Below, piece by piece: positions 34,885 to 43,550 of a stretch of 51,292 bases of DNA. The position numbers and the translations under genes are program-made. Source of the stretch: Limimaricola cinnabarinus LL-001. Its GTDB lineage: Bacteria > Pseudomonadota > Alphaproteobacteria > Rhodobacterales > Rhodobacteraceae. The first letter of the stretch is position 1. Each line of letters starts with the position of its first letter. The notes beneath the pieces were generated by a model. It had not been told where the DNA came from. It saw nothing but the letters and a program-made list of their open reading frames with translations, and searched no databases. The DNA lies in assembly GCF_000466965.1 (NCBI RefSeq), contig NZ_BATB01000019.1, positions 1 to 51,292 of the forward strand, written 5' to 3'.

Positions 34885-36118
34885 CCACCCGCTGGACCAC
34901 CCTGCCCGACCATCGCCGCTGGCTCGCACGCGAGGCCGACGACCTGCTGCGCCTGTTCGAGGCCGAAAGCGTCGATCCGGAAGGCGGTTTCTTCGTTCTC
35001 GACGCCGGCGGGCACGCCTTGCGCGACGCGCCTTTGCGCGAGATCCACGCCACCGCGCGCATGGTGCATTGCTTTGCCATAGCGGCGCTCGGGGGCCGCC
35101 CCGGCGCGATGGCGATCGTCGATCACGGAATGCGCTTCCTGTGGGAGCGGCACCGCCAGCCCGGCGGCGGCTATGCCTGGGGCGTGACCGCCACCGACGT
35201 GCCCGATCCGCGGCTGACCGGCTATGGCCATGCCTTCGTTCTTCTCGCCGCCGCCAGCGCCGAGATGGCCGGTCACCCGCAGGCGCGGCGCATGATCGCC
35301 GACGTGACGCCGCTGATCCGCGAGCGGTTCTGGGAAGAGGCGCATGGCGCGATCCGCGAGGGCTTCGACGCCGACTGGCACGAGACCGAGGCCTATCGCG
35401 GCCAGAACTGCAACATGCACCTGACCGAGGCGTTGATGGCGGCCTTCGAGGCCACCGGCGACGAGACGCATCTGGCGATGGCCGAGCGCATCGCAGAGCT
35501 GATCGTCAACCGCCGCGCGCGTGAAAACGGCTGGCGTCTGGCCGAGCATTTCCATGCCGACTGGAGCGTCGATCGTGACTATGATGGCGACCCGATGTTC
35601 CGCCCCGCCGGGCTGACGCCCGGCCATTCTCTCGAATGGGCGCGGCTTCTGGTGCAGCTTTACGAGACTGGAGGCCGCAGGCTCGGCTGGGCCCCGGAGG
35701 CGGCGCGCGCCTGTTCGAGCGCGCCGTTTCCGACGGGTGGGACGCGCAGAAGGGCGGGCTCTATTACACCTTGGGTTGGGACGACCGTGCCGCCATCTCC
35801 GAGCGTTACTGGTGGCCGGTCTGCGAGGGGATCGGCGCGGCGCATGCGCTGTCGGAACTCGACGGCGATCCGCGTTTCGAGGCATGGTACCGCCGGTTCT
35901 GGGACTTTGCCGCACGGCACCTGATCGACCGCGATGCGGGTGGCTGGCACCCGCAGATCGACGCCGATGGCCGCCCGTCGTCGGACCCGTTTCACGGCAA
36001 GCCCGACATCTATCACGCGCTTCAGGCCTGCCTGATCCCACTGGGCCCGCTCAACGGAAGCCTTGCCGCATTGGCGCGCGACGCGCAGCACGCAGGCGCG
36101 GACCCGTCGCCCGGCTGA
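34881..36118 (+). CDS. AGE-family sugar epimerase/isomerase, apparent frameshift
   Basis: 412 residues of the N-acylglucosamine 2-epimerase family, (alpha/alpha)6 barrel. Motifs: REIHATARMVHCFAIAALGG, GYGHAFVLLAAASAEMAGHP, RGQNCNMHLTEALMAAFEAT, LTPGHSLEWARLLVQLYE, SERYWWPVCEGIGAAHALSE and DPFHGKPDIYHALQAC; several His correspond to the catalytic and binding positions of the family. The frame breaks after APEAARA and continues as LFERAVSDGWDAQKGGLYYT when one C is added near 35711. Members include mannose isomerase and YihS-like enzymes; given the neighbours, mannose to fructose conversion is the leading idea. Confidence 0.85.
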
Positions 36119-36157
36119 CGCCGTCCGGGTGCCACGTCGTAGCGGTATCGCCGCACC

Positions 36158-36367
36158 GTGGATGGCCCCGGCGCGGCGATCCGCATTCTCCCCGAGGGAT
36201 ACCGGCAGAACGATTGCGATCCGGGGGCTTGGATGCGGGGGCATCACCACGGCAGTGCCTGCATCACCGCCGACGCCGTGGTGCGGCTAAGGATTGCGCC
36301 GAAGGTATCGCGCTTCGTCAAGACCAATGGCGAAGGCCCCGGCATCTCGGCACGAGCGGGGCCCTGA
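36158..36367 (+). CDS. Doubtful 69-residue ORF or gene remnant
   Basis: In the 300-base gap between the AGE gene and gspO. The frame from ATG 36158 gives MDGPGAAIRILPEGYRQNDC and a His triplet (MRGHHHGSACITADAVVRLR). Third codon positions are G/C rich like real genes here, but no family is recognisable and no ribosome site is clear. It could be a decayed 3' fragment. The remainder of the gap shows nothing else. Confidence 0.25.
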   Translation: MDGPGAAIRILPEGYRQNDCDPGAWMRGHHHGSACITADAVVRLRIAPKVSRFVKTNGEGPGISARAGP

Positions 36368-36419
36368 TGACCCCCCCCTCTCTTCTGCCATCAACCAAGC
36401 AGGATGGGGGCCGAGAGTT

Positions 36420-36866
36420 TCACCGCAGTCCCGATTGCCATAGCCAGTAAAGCCAGAAAGCGCCCGCCAGCCATGGACCGAACGCGATGCGCCGTCCGGC
36501 CACGGCACCTTGTCCAAGCTCCATCAGCAAGGCGCCGAGGGACGCGACAAGCACGACGGTCGGCAGCGCCGTCCAGCCGAGCCATGCCCCTGCCCCGGCA
36601 AGCAGCTTGGCATCGCCCTGCCCGAGACCTTCGATCCCCCTCCAGCGCCAGAACGCTTCGCCGATCACCCAGAAGACACCAAAGCCCAAGCAGGCGCCGA
36701 CGATCCGCGCCGTAGGCCATCCGCCCAGTTCCAGCGCCCCTTGGATGAGCCCGGCTGCGATCAACGGGAGAGTGATCACATCCGGAAGCCGCCGCTGCCG
36801 GATATCGATCAGGCACAGCAGCAAAAGTCCGCCACCAAGAGCCAAGGTGAGCCATATCTCGCTCAT
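36420..36866 (-). CDS. gspO: Prepilin peptidase (A24 family, GspO-like)
   Basis: 148-residue membrane aspartyl protease. First aspartate in LLCLIDIRQRRLPDVITLPL and the GxGD motif in GLGQGDAKLLAGAGAWLGW. It lacks the N-terminal methylase/zinc domain of full-length PilD, which is usual for short A24 members. Cleaves and thus activates the pseudopilins encoded by gspG, H, I, J and K nearby. Stands alone, 2.2 kb from the next gsp gene with the DUF4331 and lipoprotein genes between. Confidence 0.88.
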   Translation of the reverse strand: MSEIWLTLALGGGLLLLCLIDIRQRRLPDVITLPLIAAGLIQGALELGGWPTARIVGACLGFGVFWVIGEAFWRWRGIEGLGQGDAKLLAGAGAWLGWTALPTVVLVASLGALLMELGQGAVAGRRIAFGPWLAGAFWLYWLWQSGLR

Positions 36867-37077
36867 GCCGTCTCGATCATGGCTGTGTCGTTTTTATCGT
36901 TGAGAACCATAGAGGTTGGGAATGCAATGCAAAAAAAGTTTTTGTGATGCTGAAACTTCTATCCCTCGGGCTAAGTGTCTGTGACGTCGGGTCGCAGATT
37001 GGAACAACGATCGCGAATACTGGCGGAAAACAGACCGTTCAACCGCGCGGTGAACGGGTCATGGGAGTGTATGAGCA

Positions 37078-38712
37078 ATGCTGATTAAACCAACGACCGT
37101 CAAAACAGGGGCCATGACGGCGATCGCCCTTCTTGCGGCCTCGTCCGCCTGGGCGTCGTCCCACCGCGAAGCCCCCGCGATCACCGAGACGCCCAAGATC
37201 GACGGCACCGACTTCTACATGTTCCGCAGCTATGAGCCGGGCCGTGAGGACTACGTGACGCTGATCGCCAACTATCAGCCCATACAAGCCCCCTATGGCG
37301 GTCCGAACTACTTCACGATGGACCCCGACGCGATCTACGAGATCCATGTCGACAACGACGGCGATGCGATCGAGGACATTACCTTCCAATTCGATTTCGA
37401 CAACGATCTGACCAACGACGGCAAGGGCATCACCCTGGACATCGGTGGGCAGGACGTGGCGATCCCGCTGCGTCAGGCCGGACAGATCACCGCCAAGGAC
37501 CCCTTCGGCGCACTCAACGAGAACGAACGCTATACTCTCAGGATGATCAAGGGCGATCGCCGCAGCGGCGAGCGATCGGATCTTAGCAACCCCCGCACCG
37601 GCAAGCGTTTTGTTAAGCCCGTCGACAATATCGGCAACAAGACTCTTCCCGACTACGAGAACTACGCCGATCGGTTCATCTACGACGATGTTGCCCTGCC
37701 CGGCTGCGAAGGCGATGCACGTGTCTTCGTAGGCCAGCGCGCCGAGGCCTTCGCCGTCAATCTCGGTGAGGTCTTCGACCTTGTGAACCTCGTGCCGGTC
37801 CAGGGCGCGCCGAGCGGTGACTGGCCGCAATACAACACCGCCAACCCCTTCCCCGGCGGAATCACTCAAGATCGTGCCAATGACGACCTGATCGGTCAGG
37901 CCAACGTCACCTCGATCGCCATCGAGGTGCCCATCTCCTGCCTCACCGAGGGCGACGACCCTGTGATCGGCGCTTGGACCACCGCCAGCCTGCCGCAGGG
38001 CCAGGTCGAGGATCCCTCGCCTACCTATGAGCAGGACAGCAAGTTCGGCGGAGCGTGGGTGCAGCAGTCGCGTCTTTCGGCGCCGCTGGTGAATGAGGTC
38101 GTCATCGGTCTGCCCGACAAGAACCTGTTCAACGCCGCCGAGCCGACCCAGGACGGGGCGCTGGCCACCTACGTGACCAACCCGACCCTTCCCGCCCTGC
38201 TCGATCTGCTGTTCCGCGACGCCGTCGGTGCCGACGGTGCCGACGACAACATCGCGCCGTCGAACTTCCCGCGCAACGACCTCGTCGCGGCGTTCCTGAC
38301 CGGATTCCCGGGCTTCAACGCCTCGTCCAACCCCGACGCCGTGCCGTCCGAGATGATGCGTCTGAACACCGCGGTGCCCGCCACCCCGATTCAGCAGCAG
38401 CACACCTTCGGCGTCGTGGCCGAGGATCTCGCCGGCTTCCCGAACGGTCGTCGTCCGGGTGACGACACCGTCGATATCGCGCTGCGGGTCGTCATGGGGG
38501 CGCTGTGCTACGACGTGCCGCTCGGCGCCGAACTCGGTGTCGATGGGGCCGAGGAAGACACCTCCAGCGATTTCGTGAATCTCGGTCTGTGCCAGCCCTC
38601 CGACGCACCGGTGGGCAATCAGCCCTTCACCGACGGCGCGCCGCTCAAGGCGACCGAATTCATGAACGCGTTCCCCTATCTGAACACGCCGCTCCCCGGC
38701 GCACGCTCCTAA
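37078..38712 (+). CDS. DUF4331 exported protein
   Basis: 544 residues. Signal peptide (MTAIALLAASSAWASS, cut before SSHREAP) then the DUF4331 hallmark SSHREAPAITETPKIDGTDF and MFRSYEPGREDYVTLIANYQ, YEIHVDNDGDAIEDITFQFD, with repeated Asp/Asn-rich stretches suited to calcium binding. The mature protein is acidic and soluble. Biochemical role of the family is unknown. Placed between gspO and the gspK block, it is a candidate substrate or partner of the type II secretion system. Preceded by an AT-rich 210-base leader, unlike most gaps here, and followed closely by a lipoprotein gene. Confidence 0.88.
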   Translation: MLIKPTTVKTGAMTAIALLAASSAWASSHREAPAITETPKIDGTDFYMFRSYEPGREDYVTLIANYQPIQAPYGGPNYFTMDPDAIYEIHVDNDGDAIEDITFQFDFDNDLTNDGKGITLDIGGQDVAIPLRQAGQITAKDPFGALNENERYTLRMIKGDRRSGERSDLSNPRTGKRFVKPVDNIGNKTLPDYENYADRFIYDDVALPGCEGDARVFVGQRAEAFAVNLGEVFDLVNLVPVQGAPSGDWPQYNTANPFPGGITQDRANDDLIGQANVTSIAIEVPISCLTEGDDPVIGAWTTASLPQGQVEDPSPTYEQDSKFGGAWVQQSRLSAPLVNEVVIGLPDKNLFNAAEPTQDGALATYVTNPTLPALLDLLFRDAVGADGADDNIAPSNFPRNDLVAAFLTGFPGFNASSNPDAVPSEMMRLNTAVPATPIQQQHTFGVVAEDLAGFPNGRRPGDDTVDIALRVVMGALCYDVPLGAELGVDGAEEDTSSDFVNLGLCQPSDAPVGNQPFTDGAPLKATEFMNAFPYLNTPLPGARS

Positions 38713-38733
38713 GGGGCCGAAAGGAGATACGCC

Positions 38734-38937
38734 ATGAAAACCAGACTGAGCCTCATCGGCCTGTCATCGCTGGTCCTGCTTGTCGCGGCCTGTGACGATT
38801 CCAACGGCACGCGCGGTATCGGATCGCTGGGACTGGGCTTCCTCGAGGTGTTCAACCAGGATCGCAATGCCGAGCCGATCGACATCACGGATCTCGAGCT
38901 TGCGATGACCCCGTCCATCGAGCCGTTCAATCCCTGA
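38734..38937 (+). CDS. Small lipoprotein partner of the DUF4331 protein
   Basis: 67 residues. Lipobox LVLLVAACDDSNG gives a mature lipoprotein of about 48 residues with GLGFLEVFNQDRNAEPIDIT and an acidic end. Asp at +2 after the lipid-bearing Cys (CDD) would by the enteric rule favour retention in the inner membrane, though this rule is uncertain in Alphaproteobacteria. 21 bases after the DUF4331 gene with a ribosome site (AAAGGAGA), so cotranscribed. No named family. Confidence 0.8.
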   Translation: MKTRLSLIGLSSLVLLVAACDDSNGTRGIGSLGLGFLEVFNQDRNAEPIDITDLELAMTPSIEPFNP

Positions 38938-38960
38938 TCGTTCGATAGACAAATCAAGAG

Positions 38961-38989
38961 CAGGCGCGGCCCCGAAAGGGCCGCGCCTG
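38961..38989. terminator. Terminator between the lipoprotein and gspK
   Basis: CAGGCGCGGCCC pairs with GGGCCGCGCCTG around a GAAA-type loop; ATTTTC follows on the plus strand at 38993. Ends the DUF4331 operon and may also serve gspK on the other strand. Confidence 0.75.
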
Positions 38990-39032
38990 TCGCATTTTCG
39001 AGGACTTGGGCGCCGGTTCCCGTTCGAAAGTC

Positions 39033-39890
39033 CTAAGGGTCGGGCGTTGGGATCCCGCCGTTTTCCGGCCCGAACCGCCGCGAGATCACCACCACCTCGC
39101 GCGTGCCCATGCCGCGCCGCCGCTGAAGCCTGCTTTCGAGATGGACCTCCATGCCGTCGACCTCGGCCCTCACGGTGACGTCGAAGAGGTCCGACACCAG
39201 CCCCACCCCGGCTCCGATCAGCCCCAGGGCCGCGACGTCGCCGCTCTCCACCCACCCACCATTGCGCTCGCGCAGCGCCACGAGCCGGCGCGCCGCCGTC
39301 CGGCTCTGGAGCACCGCTCCGATCACCTGCGCGTCGGCGGTGTTTAGGTTGATCTTTCCCGGCACCGGCAGCACATCGGCCACGGGACGCAGACGCTCAA
39401 TCGCCACGGCGTCGAGACCGGGGATCTGCTCAAGTGACGCCGCCGGGCCGCGGTCGCGCAGGAAGGTCAGGATGCGCGGCCCGGTTTCGGGCGGCAGCTC
39501 AAGTTCATCGATCAGCCGCGACAGGACCTGCACCTGCGCGATCCCCCCCGCCGCCAACCCGTTCAGGTCGAGCCGCGCATGCGCGTCGCGGATCTCGACC
39601 GAGAAGCGGCCCGTCTCAAGCTCCACCTCCTGCTGCGACGCCAGCGCCCATGCTTCGGCATAGTGGTCGGTCTCGGGGCCCGCCTCCATGTCGCGCCGCA
39701 GCGCCACCAGAACCGATGTCTCGGCCCCGAGCGCCAGCGCCTCGGCCTGCGCGGTGGCCGAGACCCGGCGCGCGCGGTCGAGCAGGCTGTCCTGCGAGGT
39801 CAGCATCAAAACAACGAGCGAGGAGGCGATGGCCAGCGTGACCAGAACGTTGACGAGGATCACGCCATCTTCGGTGCCGCGTGCCCTCAT
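39033..39890 (-). CDS. gspK: Type II secretion minor pseudopilin GspK
   Basis: 285 residues. The N-terminal hydrophobic stretch after MRARGTEDG is VILVNVLVTLAIASSLVVLM, cleaved after Gly; the Glu usual at +5 is missing, as expected for GspK, the pseudopilus tip. The large globular domain carries helix-hairpin-helix-like text ASLEQIPGLDAVAIERLRPV and PGKINLNTADAQVIGAVLQS, typical of T2SSK. ATG at 39890 overlaps the gspJ stop (ATGA). Confidence 0.9.
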   Translation of the reverse strand: MRARGTEDGVILVNVLVTLAIASSLVVLMLTSQDSLLDRARRVSATAQAEALALGAETSVLVALRRDMEAGPETDHYAEAWALASQQEVELETGRFSVEIRDAHARLDLNGLAAGGIAQVQVLSRLIDELELPPETGPRILTFLRDRGPAASLEQIPGLDAVAIERLRPVADVLPVPGKINLNTADAQVIGAVLQSRTAARRLVALRERNGGWVESGDVAALGLIGAGVGLVSDLFDVTVRAEVDGMEVHLESRLQRRRGMGTREVVVISRRFGPENGGIPTPDP

Positions 39891-40474
39891 GGCTCGACCG
39901 GACGCACGGTTTCGGCCAGACGCCGCACATTGAGCGTTTCGCGGCCCAACGGTCCGCCGGGGGCGATGTCGAAGCGCAGCTCCACCCCCTGTGGCGAGGC
40001 GGGACCATCCTCGGGGGGCCACGCCTCGTGCCACTGTCCCCCGCTGTCGAGAACACGAAGGACCACCCCGTCAACGGGGGACACCAGCGCCTGCGTCACC
40101 CGGACACCGCCATCGGGGCCCAGCGCGCGGCGACGCAGCACACCCGCCTCGCCCGTCCAGTCGAGCGCGCCGCGCTCCGGCCCGGTCAACATCAGACGCC
40201 CCTCTTCGAGGCGCAGGTCGGCGGCCCGGCCCTGCGCCACGTCGCGGCCAAACAGGATCAGGGCCCGGTCGATCTGCGCCACCGCCTCGAGCCGACCCTC
40301 GGTGCGCTCGCGCGTGCGGATCACCGTGTCGAGCACAGCGAAGGAGGCAAGCCCCACCAGCGCAAAGAGCGCCAGCGCCACCAGCATCTCGATCAGGGTG
40401 AACCCGGCCTGCCCGTCTCGCGCCTGCCCCTCATGTACCTGCCCCTCCTGCGCCCGGCCGCAGAGCGGGGTCAT
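39887..40474 (-). CDS. gspJ: Type II secretion minor pseudopilin GspJ
   Basis: 195 residues from ATG 40474; a GTG at 40525 in the same frame, overlapping the upstream gene, is an alternative. Prepilin cleavage site in RDGQAGFTLIEMLVALALFA with Phe +1 and Glu +5. The body VLDTVIRTRERTEGRLEAVA and VELRFDIAPGGPLGRETLNV fits the GspJ family. The leader contains a small repeat of EGQ/DGQ units. Partners GspI and GspK at the pseudopilus tip. Confidence 0.85.
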   Translation of the reverse strand: MTPLCGRAQEGQVHEGQARDGQAGFTLIEMLVALALFALVGLASFAVLDTVIRTRERTEGRLEAVAQIDRALILFGRDVAQGRAADLRLEEGRLMLTGPERGALDWTGEAGVLRRRALGPDGGVRVTQALVSPVDGVVLRVLDSGGQWHEAWPPEDGPASPQGVELRFDIAPGGPLGRETLNVRRLAETVRPVEP

Positions 40475-40508
40475 TCCCGACGGGTCCGGCACCGGGACGC
40501 GGTGCGCC

Positions 40509-41591
40509 TCATACCGAGGGCGCACCGATCAACGTCGTGGCCCCATCGGCCACCTTGAGAACCGCGAGACCACGCTCGACAAGGCCCGAAGGCAGGATCT
40601 TGTAGGGTCCGAGCACGCCGCTGAAGCCCGCCGGGCGCTGGAGCCCCTCGGCGCTCTGCTGTCCGAGCCGCCCCAGCAGCCGGGCCATCTCGATCGCGTC
40701 GAAAGCCAGCCCGGCGACGATCCCGGCCTCGGTCTCGACCCGCTCTTCCAACGCGATGGCAAAGGCCTCGAAGCCGATCGGATCGGGGGCCGCGAACCAC
40801 GCCCCCTGCAGCGCTGGAATCCGCTGCGGCGTGATCGCCGCCCATTGGTCGGAGCCGAGGATCTGCACCCCTGCCGCGCTGATCGCCGCCGCCTGCGCCT
40901 CGAACCCGCCGCGCACGCTTGGCAGGTAGACGGCGTCGGGCAGTTGCCCCCCCGACGCGGCGCTCAGCCGGGCGGCAAGGCTCTCGGCGCTGTCGGTGAC
41001 GACCGGCTCGGACAGGGCGATGCCATATCCCTGCGCCGCCGCCTGCGCCGCCGCGACGGATCTGGTGCCGAACTCTCCCGGCGGGGCGACGACGGCGATG
41101 CGCCGCAGGCCACGCGCCGCGGCGAAACCCATCACCGATTTGGCCGATTGCAACGGCGTGACACCATAGACGTAGAGATTGCCGCCGGCGATGGCGCTGT
41201 CGTTGGAAAAGGAGACCACCGGCACCTTGCGGCCCACCGCCTGCGCCACGGCCCGGCTCTGTCCCGAGAACAGAGGCCCCAGAATCATCGCCGCCCCGGC
41301 TTCGACCGCTTGGCGCGCCGCATCGACGGCGCTCTGCTCGGTGGTGCCGGCGTCGCGCAGGTCGATCTCGGCTCCGGGACCGCCGACCGCGCCGCCGAGG
41401 CTTGCGGCTTCGCGCATGATCTGGCCTATACTCGCCTGCGGGCCGGAGAGCGGCGCGAGCAGGGCCGCGCGCCCCACCGTCCCGGGCGGCGCCACTGTGG
41501 CTTCACCACCAGCCCCGCCAGCGCCGCAACCCGCCACACCCAAAAGGCCGATGATGCAGCTAGACGCCCCAGAAACCCACGACGCGACCAC
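40509..41591 (-). CDS. LpoA-like periplasmic-binding lipoprotein within the T2SS locus
   Basis: About 360 residues. Lipobox IIGLLGVAGCGAGG followed by a type 1 periplasmic-binding fold: RAALLAPLSGPQASIGQIMR, AAMILGPLFSGQSRAVAQAV, KVPVVSFSNDSAIAG, RRIAVVAPPGEFGTRSVAAA and QILGSDQWAAITPQRIPALQ. This matches the penicillin-binding-protein activator (LpoA C-terminal) family common in Rhodobacterales. The start is uncertain; GTG at 41591 gives a normal lipoprotein signal, while the open frame reaches 41687. Either choice overlaps the divergent gspN start. Stop overlaps the start region of gspJ. Confidence 0.8.
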   Translation of the reverse strand: MVASWVSGASSCIIGLLGVAGCGAGGAGGEATVAPPGTVGRAALLAPLSGPQASIGQIMREAASLGGAVGGPGAEIDLRDAGTTEQSAVDAARQAVEAGAAMILGPLFSGQSRAVAQAVGRKVPVVSFSNDSAIAGGNLYVYGVTPLQSAKSVMGFAAARGLRRIAVVAPPGEFGTRSVAAAQAAAQGYGIALSEPVVTDSAESLAARLSAASGGQLPDAVYLPSVRGGFEAQAAAISAAGVQILGSDQWAAITPQRIPALQGAWFAAPDPIGFEAFAIALEERVETEAGIVAGLAFDAIEMARLLGRLGQQSAEGLQRPAGFSGVLGPYKILPSGLVERGLAVLKVADGATTLIGAPSV

Positions 41592-42306
41592 CCCGAAGGA
41601 CCGCGCCCGGCGCTGGCTGAAGGGGATTGGAACAGGGGTTGCCCTGGCATGTCTCACGGCCCTCGTATTTGGCGCGACACTGGTCATGACGATGCCCGCA
41701 TCGGTCGTGCGGACCCTAGTTGTCCTGCCCCCTCAAGTCGAGACGCTATCGGGCAGCCTGAGCCGTGGCCGGGCCGGACTTCTGGGCGGATACACGCTTG
41801 ATTGGACATGGTCTCCGGGCGATCTGCTCACCGGGCGGATCGCCGCCGGGGTCGAACTTCAGGGTCCCGATACGCGTCTCGAAGGCCGGATCGAGGCGAC
41901 GCCTTTCGCGGTCTCCGCCCACGACCTGCGCGGGCGCGCGGGGGCCGGGTTGCTGGCGCTGTTTCCACGCCTCGCGGTCGAAAGCTGCAGCCCGCGCGCG
42001 GTGGTCGCCATCGACAGCCTCTCGGCCGGGCGTCGCGCCTTTGCCGCGCAGGGCGCGATCGAGACGTCGCAGGGCGTCTGCCTCGACCGGAACGGCACGG
42101 AAATCCCGGTGCCCGCCATGGTCATGGGCCTTTCGACCCAAGGCGCGGACGCCAACGCGGTGCTGAGCGATGACACGGGCACCACGCTGGCCCGCCTTGC
42201 CGTCACCGGCGAGCGCATGCTGCGTGTGACCGTGGAGCCGCAGGGCGCCGCCCTCGTGCCCGGCATGCCGAGTTCGGCTCCGACCTCGCTTGCCATGCCG
42301 TTCTGA
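41551..42306 (+). CDS. gspN: Type II secretion protein N (GspN)
   Basis: 251 residues from the ATG at 41551. One N-terminal helix (GIGTGVALACLTALVFGATL) then a periplasmic beta-rich domain: PPQVETLSGSLSRGRAGLLG, YTLDWTWSPGDLLTGRIAAG and RAGAGLLALFPRLAVESCSP, the usual T2SSN pattern. Two Cys in the distal part (ESCSP, GVCLDRNG) may pair. It is the only plus-strand gene among minus-strand neighbours here and its 5' end overlaps the LpoA-like gene head to head. Role in the machine is accessory. Confidence 0.78.
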   Translation: MMQLDAPETHDATTPKDRARRWLKGIGTGVALACLTALVFGATLVMTMPASVVRTLVVLPPQVETLSGSLSRGRAGLLGGYTLDWTWSPGDLLTGRIAAGVELQGPDTRLEGRIEATPFAVSAHDLRGRAGAGLLALFPRLAVESCSPRAVVAIDSLSAGRRAFAAQGAIETSQGVCLDRNGTEIPVPAMVMGLSTQGADANAVLSDDTGTTLARLAVTGERMLRVTVEPQGAALVPGMPSSAPTSLAMPF

Positions 42307-42331
42307 GAAGGCCGGCCGGGGTCGGGCCGCC

Positions 42332-43549
42332 TCAGCCCACGAGGCTGTTGAGATTGACGATCGGCAAGAGGATCGACAGCACCAGCAGCATCACGATCCC
42401 CCCCATGATCAGCAGGACCGCAGGCTCGACCAGCGCCACGAGGGCGGCGACCAGCGCGTTGAGATCGCGCGACTGGTCCTCGGCGGCGCGGGTCAGGGTC
42501 TGGCCCAGCACGCCGCCTGCCTCTCCGCTGGCGACCATGGCGATCATCATGGGCGGAAACACCCCCGCCTCGGTCAGGGCGGCCGATAGCGCGACCCCCT
42601 CGCGGACCCGGGTGGAGACAATCTCCACCCGTTTGCGGACATACAGGTTGGGCACGGTCTGCGCCGCCGCCCCCAGCGCCTCGATCAGCGGCACCCGGCT
42701 TACCGTGAGGGTGGCCAGCGTGCCTGCGAACTGAGCCGCGTTGGATTTGAGCGCGAAGCGCCGGGTAACCGGCGCAGTGGCGAGCAGGCGATGCCAGCGC
42801 ATCCGCACCGCGGGCCGCCGGAGCGCCAGCGCGGCCCCCGCCGCCATGCCCGCAATCGCGGCGCCCATGACGAGGCCCCAGTCATTGATGAGATCGCTCA
42901 GCCCGATCAGGGTCCGGGTAAGAAGCGGCAACTCTGCCCCGCGCGAGGTGAAGACGCGCACGATGTCGGGCACCACGAAGGTCAGAAGCGCCACGATCAC
43001 CGCCAGAGAGACCAGCGCGAGGATCGCGGGATACAGCAGCGCGAGCTGTACCGTCTGGCGGTTCTTGGCGCGGGTTTCGACGAATCCCGACAGATGCTCC
43101 ATCACATGTCCCAATTGCCCCGAGCTTTCGCCCGCCGCCACCGAGGCGCGATAGAAATCCCCGAAGACCTGCGGATAATCTCCCAGCGCGGCGGCAAAGC
43201 TGCGGCCATCGAGGACGGCGGCCCGCAGGTTCAGCAGCAGCGACGAGGCGCGCGTCGAGCCCGCCTGCGCCGCCACGGTGCGCAGCGCGTCCTCGACCCG
43301 GATGCCCGATCCGATGAGCGTGGCGAGCTGGCGCGTCACGAGGGTCAGCGTGCGCAGCCCGATGCCACCGCGCCCCTGCCGTGCGGCCCCCGCCCCCGGC
43401 GCCCGCCGCGCCGCCGTCGGCTCGACCGAGACCGGCAACAACTTTTGCGCGCGCAGCGCCTGCCGCGCGGCGGCCGAACTCGACGCCTCGACGATGCCCT
43501 TGGCGCTGCGGCCCTTCGCATCGACGGCACGGTAGGCGAAGGCCGCCAT
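42332..43549 (-). CDS. gspF: Type II secretion inner-membrane platform GspF
   Basis: 405 residues starting MAAFAYRAVDAKGRSAKGIV. Two T2SSF repeats with LTLVTRQLATLIGSGIRVED and FAGTLATLTVSRVPLIEALG, and helices LLYPAILALVSLAVIVALLT and VEPAVLLIMGGIVMLLVLSI. GspF turns with the GspE ATPase to add pseudopilins. One base separates it from gspE; convergent with gspN. Confidence 0.95.
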   Translation of the reverse strand: MAAFAYRAVDAKGRSAKGIVEASSSAAARQALRAQKLLPVSVEPTAARRAPGAGAARQGRGGIGLRTLTLVTRQLATLIGSGIRVEDALRTVAAQAGSTRASSLLLNLRAAVLDGRSFAAALGDYPQVFGDFYRASVAAGESSGQLGHVMEHLSGFVETRAKNRQTVQLALLYPAILALVSLAVIVALLTFVVPDIVRVFTSRGAELPLLTRTLIGLSDLINDWGLVMGAAIAGMAAGAALALRRPAVRMRWHRLLATAPVTRRFALKSNAAQFAGTLATLTVSRVPLIEALGAAAQTVPNLYVRKRVEIVSTRVREGVALSAALTEAGVFPPMMIAMVASGEAGGVLGQTLTRAAEDQSRDLNALVAALVALVEPAVLLIMGGIVMLLVLSILLPIVNLNSLVG

Positions 43550-43550
43550 G

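Noticed and set aside
36902-37077. ECF-sigma-type promoter (GGAAC) before the DUF4331 gene
   Set aside because: GGAAC occurs near 36999 but no matching -10 at proper spacing was convincing.
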